NCBI RefSeq assembly: GCF_000718775.1
Contig: NZ_JOCB01000038.1
Span: 1 to 64,000, forward strand
Direction: 5' to 3'
From: Streptomyces sp. NRRL S-31
GTDB taxonomy: Bacteria; Actinomycetota; Actinomycetes; Streptomycetales; Streptomycetaceae
DNA length: 64,000 bases
The notes below the pieces were generated by a model, which was not told the DNA's origin, ran no database searches, and saw nothing but the letters and a program-made list of their open reading frames with translations. Both the position numbers and the translations under genes were made by a program. Each line of letters begins with the position of its first letter. Position 1 is the first letter of the stretch. Below, in pieces: positions 18,555-26,996 of the stretch.

Positions 18555-20495
18555 GTGTCCACGTCCTACCCGAACACCCCCCTCTCCTCCGGCGTCCCCG
18601 TCTTCGCCACCGACTACGAAGGCCGGCCGGTCCTGGTGGAACCCGAGGTCCGGCGGCTGGACGGCGCGGTGCGCGAGGTGGCGGTGCCACCGTTCGCACC
18701 CCCGGTCACCCGCGGCTCCCTCGCCGACCTGCCGTACCAGAACGCCGAGAAGGACCCCGAAGCGGTGGTCCTCAGCCGCAAGCTGTCCGGCGGGCGCTGG
18801 ACCGACGTCACGGCCGCCCGGTTCGCCGCCGAGGTGCAGGCGGTGGCCAAGGGCCTGATCGCCGAGGGCCTGGTGCCCGGCGACCGGATCGCCGTCATGG
18901 CCCGCACCACCTACGACTGGACCCTGCTCGACTTCGCCGCCTGGGCGGCCGGCCTGGTCACCGTCCCGGTCTACCCGACCTCCTCCGTCTTCCAGACCCG
19001 CTGGATCCTGCACGACAGCGGCGCGGTCGCCCTGGTCACCGAGACCGCCGCCCAGGCCGCCGCCATCGGCCCCGAACTCCCGCACCTGCCCGACGTGCGC
19101 CACGTCTGGGTGATGGAGAAGGAGCACGTGGCCCGGCTCGCCGACGCGGGCGTCGCGATACCGGACGCCGAGGTGGGCGTACGCCGGGGCATGCTCGGCC
19201 CCGACACCCTCGCCACCCTGATCTACACCTCCGGCACCACCGGCCGCCCCAAGGGCTGCGCCCTGTCGCACGGCAACTTCTTCGCCGAGGTCGACAACGC
19301 GATCGAACTCCTCCACCCGGTCTTCAAGGCGCGCGACGAACGGCCGTCGGTCCTGCTCTTCCTGCCCATGTCGCACGTCTTCGGCCGGATGGTGGCCATC
19401 GCCTGCGTCCGCGCCCGGGTCCGCCTCGGCCACGCGCCGAGCCTGGCGGCGGACGACCTGCTGCCGGACCTGGCCGGCTTCCAGCCGACCGCGCTGCTCA
19501 CCATCCCGTACATGCTGGAGAAGGTCTACAACACCGCGCGCGCCAGGTCGGAGGCGGGCGGCCGGTCGTCGGTCTTCGACCGGGCGGCGGCCGTGGCCCA
19601 GCGCTACGGCGAGGCGACGGAGGCCCACCAGACCGGCACCGGCAGCGGCCCGAGCCGCGCCCTGAAGACCCAGCGCGCCCTCTACGACCCGCTGGTCTAC
19701 CGGCGCATCCGCGCCGCCATGGGAGGCCGCGTCCGGTACGTCATCTGCGGCGGCTCCCCGCTCGGCCGCCGCCTCGCCGCGTTCTACGCGGGCGCGGGCA
19801 TCGAGATCTTCGAGGGCTACGGCCTCACGGAGACCACCGGTGCCTCCACGGTCACCCCGCCCCTCAGACCCCGGCTGGGCACGGTCGGCTGGCCGCTGCC
19901 CGGCACCCGGGTGCGGATCGCGGCGGACGGCGAGATCCTCGTCGCCGGGGACCACGTGCTGCGCGGCTACTGGGACCCGGCGGCGGGCGGCGTCGTCCCC
20001 GCCACCCGCGACGGCTGGCTGTCCACCGGCGACCTCGGCGAACTGGACGAAGACGGCTATCTGACCATCACCGGCCGCAAGAAGGAACTGCTGATCACGG
20101 CGGGCGGCAAGTCGGTGGCCCCGGCCCCGCTGGAGAACTGGCTGCGCCAGCACCCGCTGATCTCCCAGGTGATGCTGGTGGGCGACGGCCGTCCGTACGT
20201 CTCCGCGCTCATCACCCTGGACCTCGCCGGCACCACCCACTGGCGCCGGATGATCGGCAAGCACCCGGTGCCGCCGGAGCTGCTGACCGACGACCCCGAG
20301 CTGACGGAGGTCCTCCAGCGGGCGCTGGACGAGGCCAACAAGCTGGTCTCCCGCCCCGAATCCATCCGCAGGTTCGTCGTGCTGCCGGTCGACTTCACGG
20401 AGGCGGCGGGCCACCTCACCCCGTCGATGAAGCTCCGCCGCGAGCACATCCTGCGCGACTTCGCGGAGCAGGTGGAGAGCCTGTACGAGCGGTAG
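18555..20495 (+). CDS. Long-chain fatty-acid-CoA ligase (AMP-binding)
   Basis: The 646-residue enzyme should activate long-chain fatty acids to acyl-CoA through an acyl-adenylate. The P-loop motif IYTSGTTGRPKGCALSHG lies near residue 225. FEGYGLTETTGA is near 420 and the hinge GWLSTGDLGELDEDGYL near 490, followed by TGRKKELLITAGGKSVAP. Start GTG at 18555 has GGAGCC upstream. It resembles FadD15-type ligases of actinobacteria. The gene converges with an ATP-binding protein gene across a GC-rich hairpin. Confidence 0.92.
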   Translation: MSTSYPNTPLSSGVPVFATDYEGRPVLVEPEVRRLDGAVREVAVPPFAPPVTRGSLADLPYQNAEKDPEAVVLSRKLSGGRWTDVTAARFAAEVQAVAKGLIAEGLVPGDRIAVMARTTYDWTLLDFAAWAAGLVTVPVYPTSSVFQTRWILHDSGAVALVTETAAQAAAIGPELPHLPDVRHVWVMEKEHVARLADAGVAIPDAEVGVRRGMLGPDTLATLIYTSGTTGRPKGCALSHGNFFAEVDNAIELLHPVFKARDERPSVLLFLPMSHVFGRMVAIACVRARVRLGHAPSLAADDLLPDLAGFQPTALLTIPYMLEKVYNTARARSEAGGRSSVFDRAAAVAQRYGEATEAHQTGTGSGPSRALKTQRALYDPLVYRRIRAAMGGRVRYVICGGSPLGRRLAAFYAGAGIEIFEGYGLTETTGASTVTPPLRPRLGTVGWPLPGTRVRIAADGEILVAGDHVLRGYWDPAAGGVVPATRDGWLSTGDLGELDEDGYLTITGRKKELLITAGGKSVAPAPLENWLRQHPLISQVMLVGDGRPYVSALITLDLAGTTHWRRMIGKHPVPPELLTDDPELTEVLQRALDEANKLVSRPESIRRFVVLPVDFTEAAGHLTPSMKLRREHILRDFAEQVESLYER

Positions 20496-20497
20496 CG

Positions 20498-20514
20498 GGC
20501 GGCGGTCCGCCGCC
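20498..20514. terminator. Hairpin between converging genes
   Basis: GGCGGCGG and CCGCCGCC form a compact hairpin (effectively seven pairs with a three-base loop) two bases after the ligase stop and 12 bases before the stop of the converging gene. Confidence 0.4.
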
Positions 20515-20525
20515 GGGCCGCGCGC

Positions 20526-21020
20526 TCAGCCCTCCGGCTCGGGCGCCCGCGAACCACCGGCCGGCTGCCGCGAGTCGAGCGGCAGCTCCGCCCAGACCGT
20601 CTTGCCGACGTCCCGCTCGGAGACGCCCCAGAGCTTCGCGAGCGCCCGCACGATCACGAGGCCGCGCCCGCGCTCGTCCTCCGGCCGCCCGTCGGGGAAC
20701 CGTGGCGCGCGGTCGCCGCGGGCGTCGCTGACCTCGATGCGCAGGGTGTCCTCCGCCGGCAGCAGCCGCAGCCGCAACTCGAAGTCCCGTCCCGGGACGC
20801 GACCGTGGGTGACGGCGTTGGCGGCGAGTTCGGCCACGACCAGCTGGGCGCTCTGGCTGAAATCGCCGTCGAGCGGATAACCCCAGGTGGCGAGCGTGGT
20901 TCCGGTGAGCCGCCGGGCCAGACGGGCACCGCGCGGAGTGGCACTCAGCCGTTGGACGAGTGCGGCGGGTGAAGTCGTGGGGGTGGAGATTTCTACGTTC
21001 ACATCACCGAGCGTGGCCAC
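20526..21020 (-). CDS. Anti-sigma-type ATP-binding protein (HATPase_c)
   Basis: A 164-residue single-domain GHKL ATPase of the RsbW/SpoIIAB type. The N-box VVAELAANAVTHG lies near residue 65, and the G-boxes include GRGLVIVRALA near 125. Such proteins in Streptomyces act as serine kinases or anti-sigma partners, and often sit beside XRE/DUF397 pairs, as here (divergent from the XRE gene, 89 bp apart). The start GTG at 21020 follows GAGAG. A shorter start in GTGAACGTAGAA (20999) is possible. Confidence 0.82.
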   Translation of the reverse strand: MATLGDVNVEISTPTTSPAALVQRLSATPRGARLARRLTGTTLATWGYPLDGDFSQSAQLVVAELAANAVTHGRVPGRDFELRLRLLPAEDTLRIEVSDARGDRAPRFPDGRPEDERGRGLVIVRALAKLWGVSERDVGKTVWAELPLDSRQPAGGSRAPEPEG

Positions 21021-21109
21021 TTCTCTCTACTCTGACCAGGGACGACGCGGCGACTGTCCGTAGTCGTACGCGTGCGGAACGTCTGTGTGCGGGTGTCGGA
21101 GGTGGTGTG

Positions 21110-21964
21110 ATGGAGGAGCGGCGGCCGGAGACTCCGGCGGAGCTGAACGGCGCGGCGACGGTCTTCGTCGTGCTGGGCAAGCAGCTGAGGCTGCTGAGGG
21201 AGAAAGCGGGGCTCAACCAGCGGGAGTTCGGCGTCCTGGTCGGGTACGGCCCGGATCAGATCTCGGCGATGGAGAGGGGCGTACGGACACCGCGGCCGGA
21301 GTTCCTGCGCAAGGCGGACGAGATCTTCGGTGCGGACGGGCTGTTCATCGAGGTCATCCCCCAGGTGGAGGAGGCGATGTCGCGGGCGCGGACACGGCAT
21401 CCGGAGTGGTACCGGAGCTATGCGTCGATGGAGGCGGAGGCGGTGGAGCTGCACCACTACTCCAACCACGCCGTACAGGGCCTGTTGCAGACCGAGTCGT
21501 ACGCGCGGGCGGTGTTCGCCAAACGACGTCCGTTCCTCAGCGAGGAGACGATCGAGAAGCGAGTGGCCGATCGTCTCTCGCGACAGCAGGTGTTCGAGCG
21601 CCTGCCGCCCCCTGTCGCCAGCTACGTGCTCGAAGAGGTGGTGCTCGACCGGCCGATCGGCGGGCCGCGCGTGCACGCCGAGCAACTGCGCCGTCTGCTG
21701 GAGGTCGGCAGTATGACGAACGTCGAGATGCAGGTGATGCCGACGCGGACGGAGGAACACCCCAGTCTGGACAGTGCGTTCAACCTGTTGGTGCCCAAGG
21801 GGCAGACGCAGGTGGCGTACATCGAGGCGCAAAGCTTTCCCCGGCTCATCACGGACCGGGAGGAGGTTCGAAAGATCGCCGACCGCTATGGGACCATGCG
21901 CGCCATGGCACTCAGCCCCATTGAGACCCGGTCTCTGATCAAGCAGAAGCTGGAGAAGCGATGA
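21110..21964 (+). CDS. XRE regulator with DUF5753 (Scr1-like)
   Basis: A 284-residue regulator: helix-turn-helix at about residues 24-60 (LREKAGLNQREFGVLVGYG) and a C-terminal DUF5753 domain (QGLLQTESYARAVF near 125, then RLSRQQVFE). This family is paired with DUF397 proteins in Streptomyces (WhiJ/Scr1-like systems, described as regulatory or toxin-antitoxin-like). The ATG at 21110 has GGAGG seven bases upstream, favoured over the longer open frame. Its last codons (KLEKR) overlap the first DUF397 gene as ATGA. Confidence 0.9.
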   Translation: MEERRPETPAELNGAATVFVVLGKQLRLLREKAGLNQREFGVLVGYGPDQISAMERGVRTPRPEFLRKADEIFGADGLFIEVIPQVEEAMSRARTRHPEWYRSYASMEAEAVELHHYSNHAVQGLLQTESYARAVFAKRRPFLSEETIEKRVADRLSRQQVFERLPPPVASYVLEEVVLDRPIGGPRVHAEQLRRLLEVGSMTNVEMQVMPTRTEEHPSLDSAFNLLVPKGQTQVAYIEAQSFPRLITDREEVRKIADRYGTMRAMALSPIETRSLIKQKLEKR

Positions 21965-22215
21965 GCACCGAGGACATGGCTTGGTTCAAGTCCAGTTACA
22001 GCAGCGGTGAGGGAGGCGACTGCGTCGAACTCGCCTACAACTGGCGCAAGTCCAGTTACAGCAGTGGCGAGGGTGGCGAGTGCGTCGAGGTCGCCGCCCA
22101 CCCCGCCGCGATCCACGTCCGGGACTCCAAGCGGCCCGCCGCCGCTCACTTCACCGTGGCGCCCGCCGCCTGGTCAGCCTTTCTTCTGGGCGAGAAGAGG
22201 CTGGAGAAGCGATGA
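21961..22215 (+). CDS. DUF397 protein, tandem copy 1
   Basis: An 84-residue DUF397 protein. Unusually it holds two copies of the N-terminal module: FKSSYSSGEGGDCVELA (about 9-25) and RKSSYSSGEGGECVEVA (about 29-45), followed by the normal HVRDSKRPAAAHFTVAPAAWSAFL end. DUF397 proteins are small partners of XRE/DUF5753 regulators. ATGA overlaps both upstream and downstream genes, so the set is translationally coupled. Confidence 0.85.
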   Translation: MSTEDMAWFKSSYSSGEGGDCVELAYNWRKSSYSSGEGGECVEVAAHPAAIHVRDSKRPAAAHFTVAPAAWSAFLLGEKRLEKR

Positions 22216-22466
22216 GCACCGGGGACCTGGCTTGGTTCAAGTCCAGTCACAGCGGCGGTGAAGGTGGTGACTGCGTCGAACTCGCCTATCACTGGCGTAA
22301 GTCCAGCCACAGTGGCGGCGAGGGTGGCGAGTGCGTCGAGGTCGCTGCCCACCCCGCCGCGATCCACGTCCGGGACTCCAAGCGGCCCGCCGCCGCTCAC
22401 TTCACCGTGGCGCCCGGCGCCTGGTCGGCCTTTCTTCTGGGCGAGAAGAAGCTGGAGAAGCGATGA
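22212..22466 (+). CDS. DUF397 protein, tandem copy 2
   Basis: An 84-residue near-duplicate of copy 1, exactly 251 bp downstream, with the same internal doubling (FKSSHSGGEGGDCVELA and RKSSHSGGEGGECVEVA). Differences are mainly at Tyr/His and Ser/Gly positions within the serine-rich module. It ends GEKKLEKR, which copies the XRE protein's own C-terminus (QKLEKR). The gene starts and ends in ATGA overlaps. Confidence 0.85.
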   Translation: MSTGDLAWFKSSHSGGEGGDCVELAYHWRKSSHSGGEGGECVEVAAHPAAIHVRDSKRPAAAHFTVAPGAWSAFLLGEKKLEKR

Positions 22467-22729
22467 GCACCGAGGACCTGGCTTGGTTCAAGTCCAGTCA
22501 CAGCGATGGTGAAGGCGGCGATTGCGTCGAACTCGCCTACCACTGGCGTAAGTCCAGCTACAGCGACGGCGAGGGCGGCGAGTGCGTCGAGGTCGCCGCC
22601 CACCCCGCCGCGATCCACGTCCGGGACTCCAAGCAGCCCGCCGCCGCTCACTTCACCGTGGCGCCCGCCGCCTGGTCGGCCTTTCTTCTGGGGAGGGACC
22701 CTAGCGGGCCCCGGCGACCGGCCCTTTAG
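22463..22729 (+). CDS. DUF397 protein, tandem copy 3
   Basis: An 88-residue third copy, again 251 bp on, with modules carrying SDGEGG. It matches the other copies up to AWSAFLLG and then diverges to RDPSGPRRPAL, so it probably retains the ancestral 3' end while copies 1 and 2 carry a duplicated junction. The kinase gene follows 46 bp later. Confidence 0.83.
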   Translation: MSTEDLAWFKSSHSDGEGGDCVELAYHWRKSSYSDGEGGECVEVAAHPAAIHVRDSKQPAAAHFTVAPAAWSAFLLGRDPSGPRRPAL

Positions 22730-22775
22730 GCTGCTTCCCTCGGCCAACGCATCACATCGGGGGAGTGCAGGGGCG

Positions 22776-24413
22776 ATGAACCAGGCGTCGGAGGTCTTCC
22801 AGCCGCTCCAGGCCGACGACCCGCCCGTGGTGGCCGGTTACCGGCTGGCGGCCCGGCTCGGCGCGGGCGGCATGGGCCGGGTCTATCTGTCGCACACCCA
22901 GGGCGGCCGTCCCGTCGCGCTCAAGGTCGTACGGCCGGAACTGGCGGACGACCCGGACTTCCGGCGGCGGTTCCGGCGGGAGATCACGGCGGCCCGGCGG
23001 GTCCGGGGCGCGTACACGGCCGAGCTGATCGACGCGGACGCGGACGGCGTGCCGCCGTGGCTGGCGACGCTGTACGTGCCCGGGCCGTCCCTGACGGACG
23101 CGGTGGTCCGGCGCGGGCCGCTGCCGGTGCCCGCCGTGTTGTGGCTGATGGCGGGGGTGGCCGAGGCGTTGCAGGCGATCCACACCGAGGGGATCGTGCA
23201 CCGGGATCTGAAGCCGTCGAACGTGCTGCTGGCCGCCGACGGCCCACGGGTGATCGACTTCGGGATCGCGCTGGCCGCCGACGGGACGTCGTACACGGCG
23301 ACCGGCGGCACCATAGGCACGCCCGCGTTCATGGCCCCGGAGCAGGCGTCCGGGGACGAGGTGACGGCGGCGACCGACGTCTTCGCGCTCGGGCAGACGG
23401 CCGCGTTCGCGGCACTCGGCAGACCGCTGTACGGCGAGGGCTCGGCCTTGAACGTGCTGTACCGGATCGTGCACACCGCACCCGACCTGTCCCTGCTGCC
23501 CGAGCCGCTGCGTCCGCTGCTCGCCCGGTGCCTGGCCGCCGACCCGGCAGAGCGGGCCACCCCGGCGGAGGTCGTGGAGTGGTGCCGGCGGCGGCTGGGC
23601 GCGGACGCCGACGCGGGCGGGGGACCGGCCGTGTGGCGGGAGATCACCGGACCGGAGGCCGTGGTCCCGGCACCGGTGCCCGACCCGACTCCCGTGGTCC
23701 CGCAGCCCCTGATCGGGTACCCCGGGCCCACGGCCGGGTGGCCGCAGCCGACGGCGGAGCAGCGCAGGGCGCGCAGACGGCGCACCGCGCTGGTCTCGGC
23801 GGCCGGTGTGGCGGGCGGCGCGCTGCTGGTGGCGGCCGGGGCCTGGTGGGTCATGGACACGTCCGGCGGGGCCGCCGGCCGGGCCGCGGCCGGTTCCGGG
23901 ACGTCCGCGACAGGGCCGGCAGCCGACCGGTCGTCGGCGTCGGACTCGTCGGACTCCTCCGGCTCCTCGGCCCCGGGGTCCGGTGCCGCCGCGCCGGGAG
24001 CGGAGCGGTCCCCCTCGGCGACGCCGACGCGGCCACGGGCCGACGTGTACGCCCCTCTGACGGTGGACGCGCGGAACCCGCTGAGCATCGAGGACCCGTG
24101 GGGCAAGCCCAGGAACGGCAAGGGCGACATCCGCTTCGGTTGCGAGTCCGTCGGCTGCGAGCTGAAGAGCGACGCGAGCGCGTTCGTCCAGATCATGGGC
24201 GGGCACGGCACGACGCTGGACGAGTGCCGTCTGATGCTCGGGAGCGGCAAGTACCACACGTGGAAACTGGCCGCGGCGGCGGCCGGCAGCGAGATCTGCA
24301 TCAAGCACCCGTCGGGCGACATCGCGCTGTTCGTGATCCAGACCAAGTCGACCGCGCTGCCCGACCTTGCCTTCGTCCAGGGAGACCTGACGGTCTGGCG
24401 GAACGCGGTCTGA
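22776..24413 (+). CDS. Membrane Ser/Thr protein kinase (PknB-like) with novel C-terminal sensor
   Basis: A 545-residue kinase. The catalytic domain has the glycine loop LGAGGMGRVYL (about 28-38), ALKVV with the ATP lysine, HRDLKPSN (His142-Arg-Asp144), DFGIA, and GTPAFMAPEQ. A Pro-rich juxtamembrane stretch leads to one transmembrane helix near 340-360. An extracellular Ser/Gly/Ala linker and about 120 residues of globular domain with four cysteines (GCESVGCEL, DECRL, EICIK) follow. There are no PASTA repeats. I chose ATG at 22776 after GGGGG; the earlier open frame overlaps the DUF397 gene. Confidence 0.9.
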   Translation: MNQASEVFQPLQADDPPVVAGYRLAARLGAGGMGRVYLSHTQGGRPVALKVVRPELADDPDFRRRFRREITAARRVRGAYTAELIDADADGVPPWLATLYVPGPSLTDAVVRRGPLPVPAVLWLMAGVAEALQAIHTEGIVHRDLKPSNVLLAADGPRVIDFGIALAADGTSYTATGGTIGTPAFMAPEQASGDEVTAATDVFALGQTAAFAALGRPLYGEGSALNVLYRIVHTAPDLSLLPEPLRPLLARCLAADPAERATPAEVVEWCRRRLGADADAGGGPAVWREITGPEAVVPAPVPDPTPVVPQPLIGYPGPTAGWPQPTAEQRRARRRRTALVSAAGVAGGALLVAAGAWWVMDTSGGAAGRAAAGSGTSATGPAADRSSASDSSDSSGSSAPGSGAAAPGAERSPSATPTRPRADVYAPLTVDARNPLSIEDPWGKPRNGKGDIRFGCESVGCELKSDASAFVQIMGGHGTTLDECRLMLGSGKYHTWKLAAAAAGSEICIKHPSGDIALFVIQTKSTALPDLAFVQGDLTVWRNAV

Positions 24414-24436
24414 CCCTTCGCGTCACCCGTTCCCCG

Positions 24437-24598
24437 TCACATCGGACGATCCAGGGAGGTGGTGAAGGCCGGCTCCGCCGCCGGGCAGCCGGTGGCGCAG
24501 GCCCAGAGCCGGAACGGCAGCCCCCGGTGCCGTACCTCGCCCAGCACCCGCCCGCTGGTGCCGAGCGGGCGGGCGCACAGGGCGCATTCGATCGCCAT
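24437..24598 (-). CDS. Small four-cysteine protein, possible zinc ribbon
   Basis: A 53-residue frame beginning MAIECALCARPLG and continuing to LWACATGCPAA: two CxxC/CxxxC pairs about 28 residues apart, as in a small zinc-binding knuckle. The start codon has no good ribosome site, and it overlaps no other gene. I do not recognise it; it may be a real small protein or a chance frame. Confidence 0.4.
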   Translation of the reverse strand: MAIECALCARPLGTSGRVLGEVRHRGLPFRLWACATGCPAAEPAFTTSLDRPM

Positions 24599-24669
24599 CT
24601 GCTGGCGGGGCCGGAGCACGGCCACGTCGGGGAGGGGCCGGCACGAAGGGACGGCGGACTCCGCCGGTC

Positions 24670-25524
24670 TCAAACCGCCCTCGCCCGGTCCGGCGGGCCA
24701 CCGGCCGACGGCACACCGTGCCTCGCCCCGCCGACGGGGGGCTCCGCGGCCTGCATCCGGTGCCGGGGCAGCGACCTCCGGGGCGGCCTGGTGAGGGTGA
24801 TCTGGCGCACCACCTGCTGGAAACAGGCCAGGGAGGCGAAACTCGGCAGGGCCGCGGCGGCGGTGTCGATCATATTTCTCGGCGCCTGCGCGACGCACAG
24901 CGTCATGGCGATGGCCGAGAAGATCAGCAGTACCGACCAGGAATGGAAGGCCCGGCGCTGGTGCAACGATGCCCGCAGAATGGAGAGCGACGCCACCAGC
25001 CAGGGACCGAACACCAGAAGGGGCCACCAGGAGACCGCGCCGGTGTGCGCGCGTGATGCCGCGATGAATCGCAGCGGGTCATAGGCGATCAGTCCGCCGA
25101 AGATGCTGACGGCGGAGGCGATGACGGTCACTATTGCCGCGGACGAATAGCTGGCGACACGAATCATGTTCGTATGCCGCCGGGTTCGGACTTTGCGATG
25201 TCCCCGGTGAGCCGCCTGCATCGGGGGAAGCTCCGCGGTGATTTCCACCAGGGCGTCGCGATGACTGTCGCCGTCCGGCGCCGCGGGCGGCTCCTCGTCG
25301 TGCGCGGCCGGGACCCTCGGCTGCTGCTCGACGGCGTCGCGCAGCATGAAGGCCAGCTCTTCCGCGGGGTCCCAGGCCGAGTCCGGCGGGATGAGGGGCG
25401 GGTAGCGGAAGGCGTCGGCGGGCGCCCGGTGGCGCTCCTCGCCGTCCTGCCGGACGCCGGGGTACTCGATGGGGGGATCTGGGTAATATCCCAGGTAATC
25501 GGGATGCATGACCGGTCCGCTCAT
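24670..25524 (-). CDS. DUF2637-family (SpdB-like) membrane protein
   Basis: A 284-residue protein with a Pro/Glu-rich N-terminal region (Tyr/Pro motif YLGYYPDPPIEYPG). Four transmembrane helices follow: SSAAIVTVIASAVSIFGGLI, the WWPLLVFGPWLVASLSIL segment, SVLLIFSAIAMTL and an Ala-rich fourth helix. This topology matches DUF2637, a family found in Streptomyces plasmid transfer regions and on chromosomes. ATG at 25524 overlaps the stop of the upstream small gene by four bases. Function is unknown. Confidence 0.72.
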   Translation of the reverse strand: MSGPVMHPDYLGYYPDPPIEYPGVRQDGEERHRAPADAFRYPPLIPPDSAWDPAEELAFMLRDAVEQQPRVPAAHDEEPPAAPDGDSHRDALVEITAELPPMQAAHRGHRKVRTRRHTNMIRVASYSSAAIVTVIASAVSIFGGLIAYDPLRFIAASRAHTGAVSWWPLLVFGPWLVASLSILRASLHQRRAFHSWSVLLIFSAIAMTLCVAQAPRNMIDTAAAALPSFASLACFQQVVRQITLTRPPRRSLPRHRMQAAEPPVGGARHGVPSAGGPPDRARAV

Positions 25525-25823
25525 TCCGCCGGTGCGCCGCAGAGCCGCGTGTCCGAGCCGGCCCAGCGTTTCGATGCGTGTCGCTCCAGGCAGTTCATCG
25601 CATCCATGAATTCCTGGAGGATCTCCTCGGTCACCTCGAGGGTGACGAGGAGGCCGCCCTTCGCCAGGACCCCCTTGCCGCGACCGGCGCTGTTCTGAGC
25701 GGGCAGGTATGTGTGGGAACCGAGCCGCATCGGTCGCCGTGCAGTCGAATACGGTCGTTCGGAGAGAGATTCGACTGCCCGCCCCCGCGATTGCTTCGTC
25801 ATGCTGCGGATAACTTGCGCCAT
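25521..25823 (-). CDS. Hypothetical small protein coupled to DUF2637 gene
   Basis: A frame of up to 100 residues with a basic N-terminal half and an amphipathic stretch LVTLEVTEEILQEFMDAM. I do not recognise the family. Its stop overlaps the DUF2637 start (ATGA), which supports it as a real gene. The start is uncertain: ATG at 25823, 25802 and 25730 are all without a clear ribosome site. Confidence 0.5.
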   Translation of the reverse strand: MAQVIRSMTKQSRGRAVESLSERPYSTARRPMRLGSHTYLPAQNSAGRGKGVLAKGGLLVTLEVTEEILQEFMDAMNCLERHASKRWAGSDTRLCGAPAE

Positions 25824-25958
25824 TCGATGATGGATGCGCGGCGAACGGGTGAAGGATTAGCCGGACAAACACCTTGTTCAGGTATCGGTAGGGCTTATCT
25901 GTAGCTGTATTAAGAAGAATCATCCGCCCGCCCCCGGACGGCTCCCGGACGGGCGGCC

Positions 25959-26273
25959 CTAGCCCACCCCGGCCAGCCGCAGCAGTCCCGTTGTGGCCGC
26001 CGCGGCCAGGACCACCACGGCGAACGGGGCCCGGCGCCAGGCCAGGGCCGCGCCGACCAGGACCCCGGCGGGGCGGGCCCAGCCCGCGAAGCCGCCGGAC
26101 TCGGTCAGGGCACCCGTGGCCAGCAGGGCGACCAGCAGGACCACCGCGCCCGCCGAGGCCAGCTCCTGGACCCGGGGCGGGACCGTGACCCGGCCGTGCA
26201 GGACCGGGCCGACCAGCCGGAAGGCGTACGTCCCCACGGCCAGGGCGAGGATCACGGCGACGGTCGCGTTCAC
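25959..26273 (-). CDS. azlD: AzlD-family branched-chain amino acid exporter subunit
   Basis: A 104-residue membrane protein with about four helices; the N-terminal VAVILALAVGTYAFRLVGP is typical of AzlD. It forms the small subunit of the two-part exporter with AzlC, whose stop overlaps this GTG by four bases. It probably exports branched-chain amino acids or analogues. Confidence 0.87.
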   Translation of the reverse strand: MNATVAVILALAVGTYAFRLVGPVLHGRVTVPPRVQELASAGAVVLLVALLATGALTESGGFAGWARPAGVLVGAALAWRRAPFAVVVLAAAATTGLLRLAGVG

Positions 26274-26971
26274 GCGGCGGCCCCCGGAGCGGCCGGACGG
26301 CGGTGGAGGAGGAGCCCGGCGAGGGCGAGCAGCACCGGGACCCCGGCCGGCACGGCGGGCGTGACCGCCAGGGCGAGCGCGGCGCCGAGCAGGGCGCACC
26401 GCCGTACCGCCGCGTCCGCGCGCAGGGCGGGCAGGACCAGGGCGACCAGGACGGCCGGGAAGGCGGCGTCCAGGCCGTAGCGGGTGGTGTCGCCGAGCGC
26501 GCTGCCCGCGAGGGCGCCGGCCAGCACGCCGGTGTTCCACACGGCGAACAGGCCGAGCCCGGATATCCAGAACGCGCGCCGCCGCAGGGCCGGCTCGGGC
26601 TGGGCGAGGGCGAAGGCGACCGTCTCGTCGGTGACCAGGTGCGCGCCCAGGAAGCGGGCGGCGCGGCCGGAGCCGATGATCTCGGCCACGGCCAGGCTGA
26701 AGGCCGCCGTCCGTGTGTTGAGCAGCAGCCCGGTGGCCACGGCCGCGGCCGGACCGCCCCCGGCGAGGAGTACGCCGACCGCGCTGAACTGGGCCGATCC
26801 GGCGTACACCACCAGGGACATCAGCACCGGTACCCACACCGGGAGTCCGCCCGCGACGGACACGGCGCCGAAGGAGACGCCGACGATGCCGCCGGCCAGC
26901 CAGACGAGCGAGCTGTCGCGGAGCAGGGAACGGTCCCCGGCCGCGCTGGTTGTTCGCTGTGCCGAACGCAT
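26270..26971 (-). CDS. azlC: AzlC-family branched-chain amino acid exporter subunit
   Basis: A 233-residue polytopic membrane protein. The AzlC signature GIVGVSFGAVSVAGGLP precedes LVVYAGSAQFSAVGVL. LGAHLVTDETVAFAL is also characteristic. The ATG at 26971 lies within the shared control region with the divergent XRE-cupin gene; repeats with GTTCG/CGAAC arms even extend into its first codons. It forms an operon with azlD. Confidence 0.9.
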   Translation of the reverse strand: MRSAQRTTSAAGDRSLLRDSSLVWLAGGIVGVSFGAVSVAGGLPVWVPVLMSLVVYAGSAQFSAVGVLLAGGGPAAAVATGLLLNTRTAAFSLAVAEIIGSGRAARFLGAHLVTDETVAFALAQPEPALRRRAFWISGLGLFAVWNTGVLAGALAGSALGDTTRYGLDAAFPAVLVALVLPALRADAAVRRCALLGAALALAVTPAVPAGVPVLLALAGLLLHRRPAAPGAAA

Positions 26972-26996
26972 GTTCTCTAGAATGAACAGCGACCAC

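Larger units (their letters stand above)
21961..22690 (+). repeat. Three tandem 251-bp DUF397 gene units
   Basis: Units begin at 21961, 22212 and 22463 and are highly similar through the AWSAFL codons of each gene. Each unit includes the start-coupling sequence GAGAAGC...GCGATGAGCACC, which first occurs at the end of the XRE gene. Each unit also contains an internal duplication of the SSxSxGEGGxCVE module, giving six modules in all. Confidence 0.9.
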
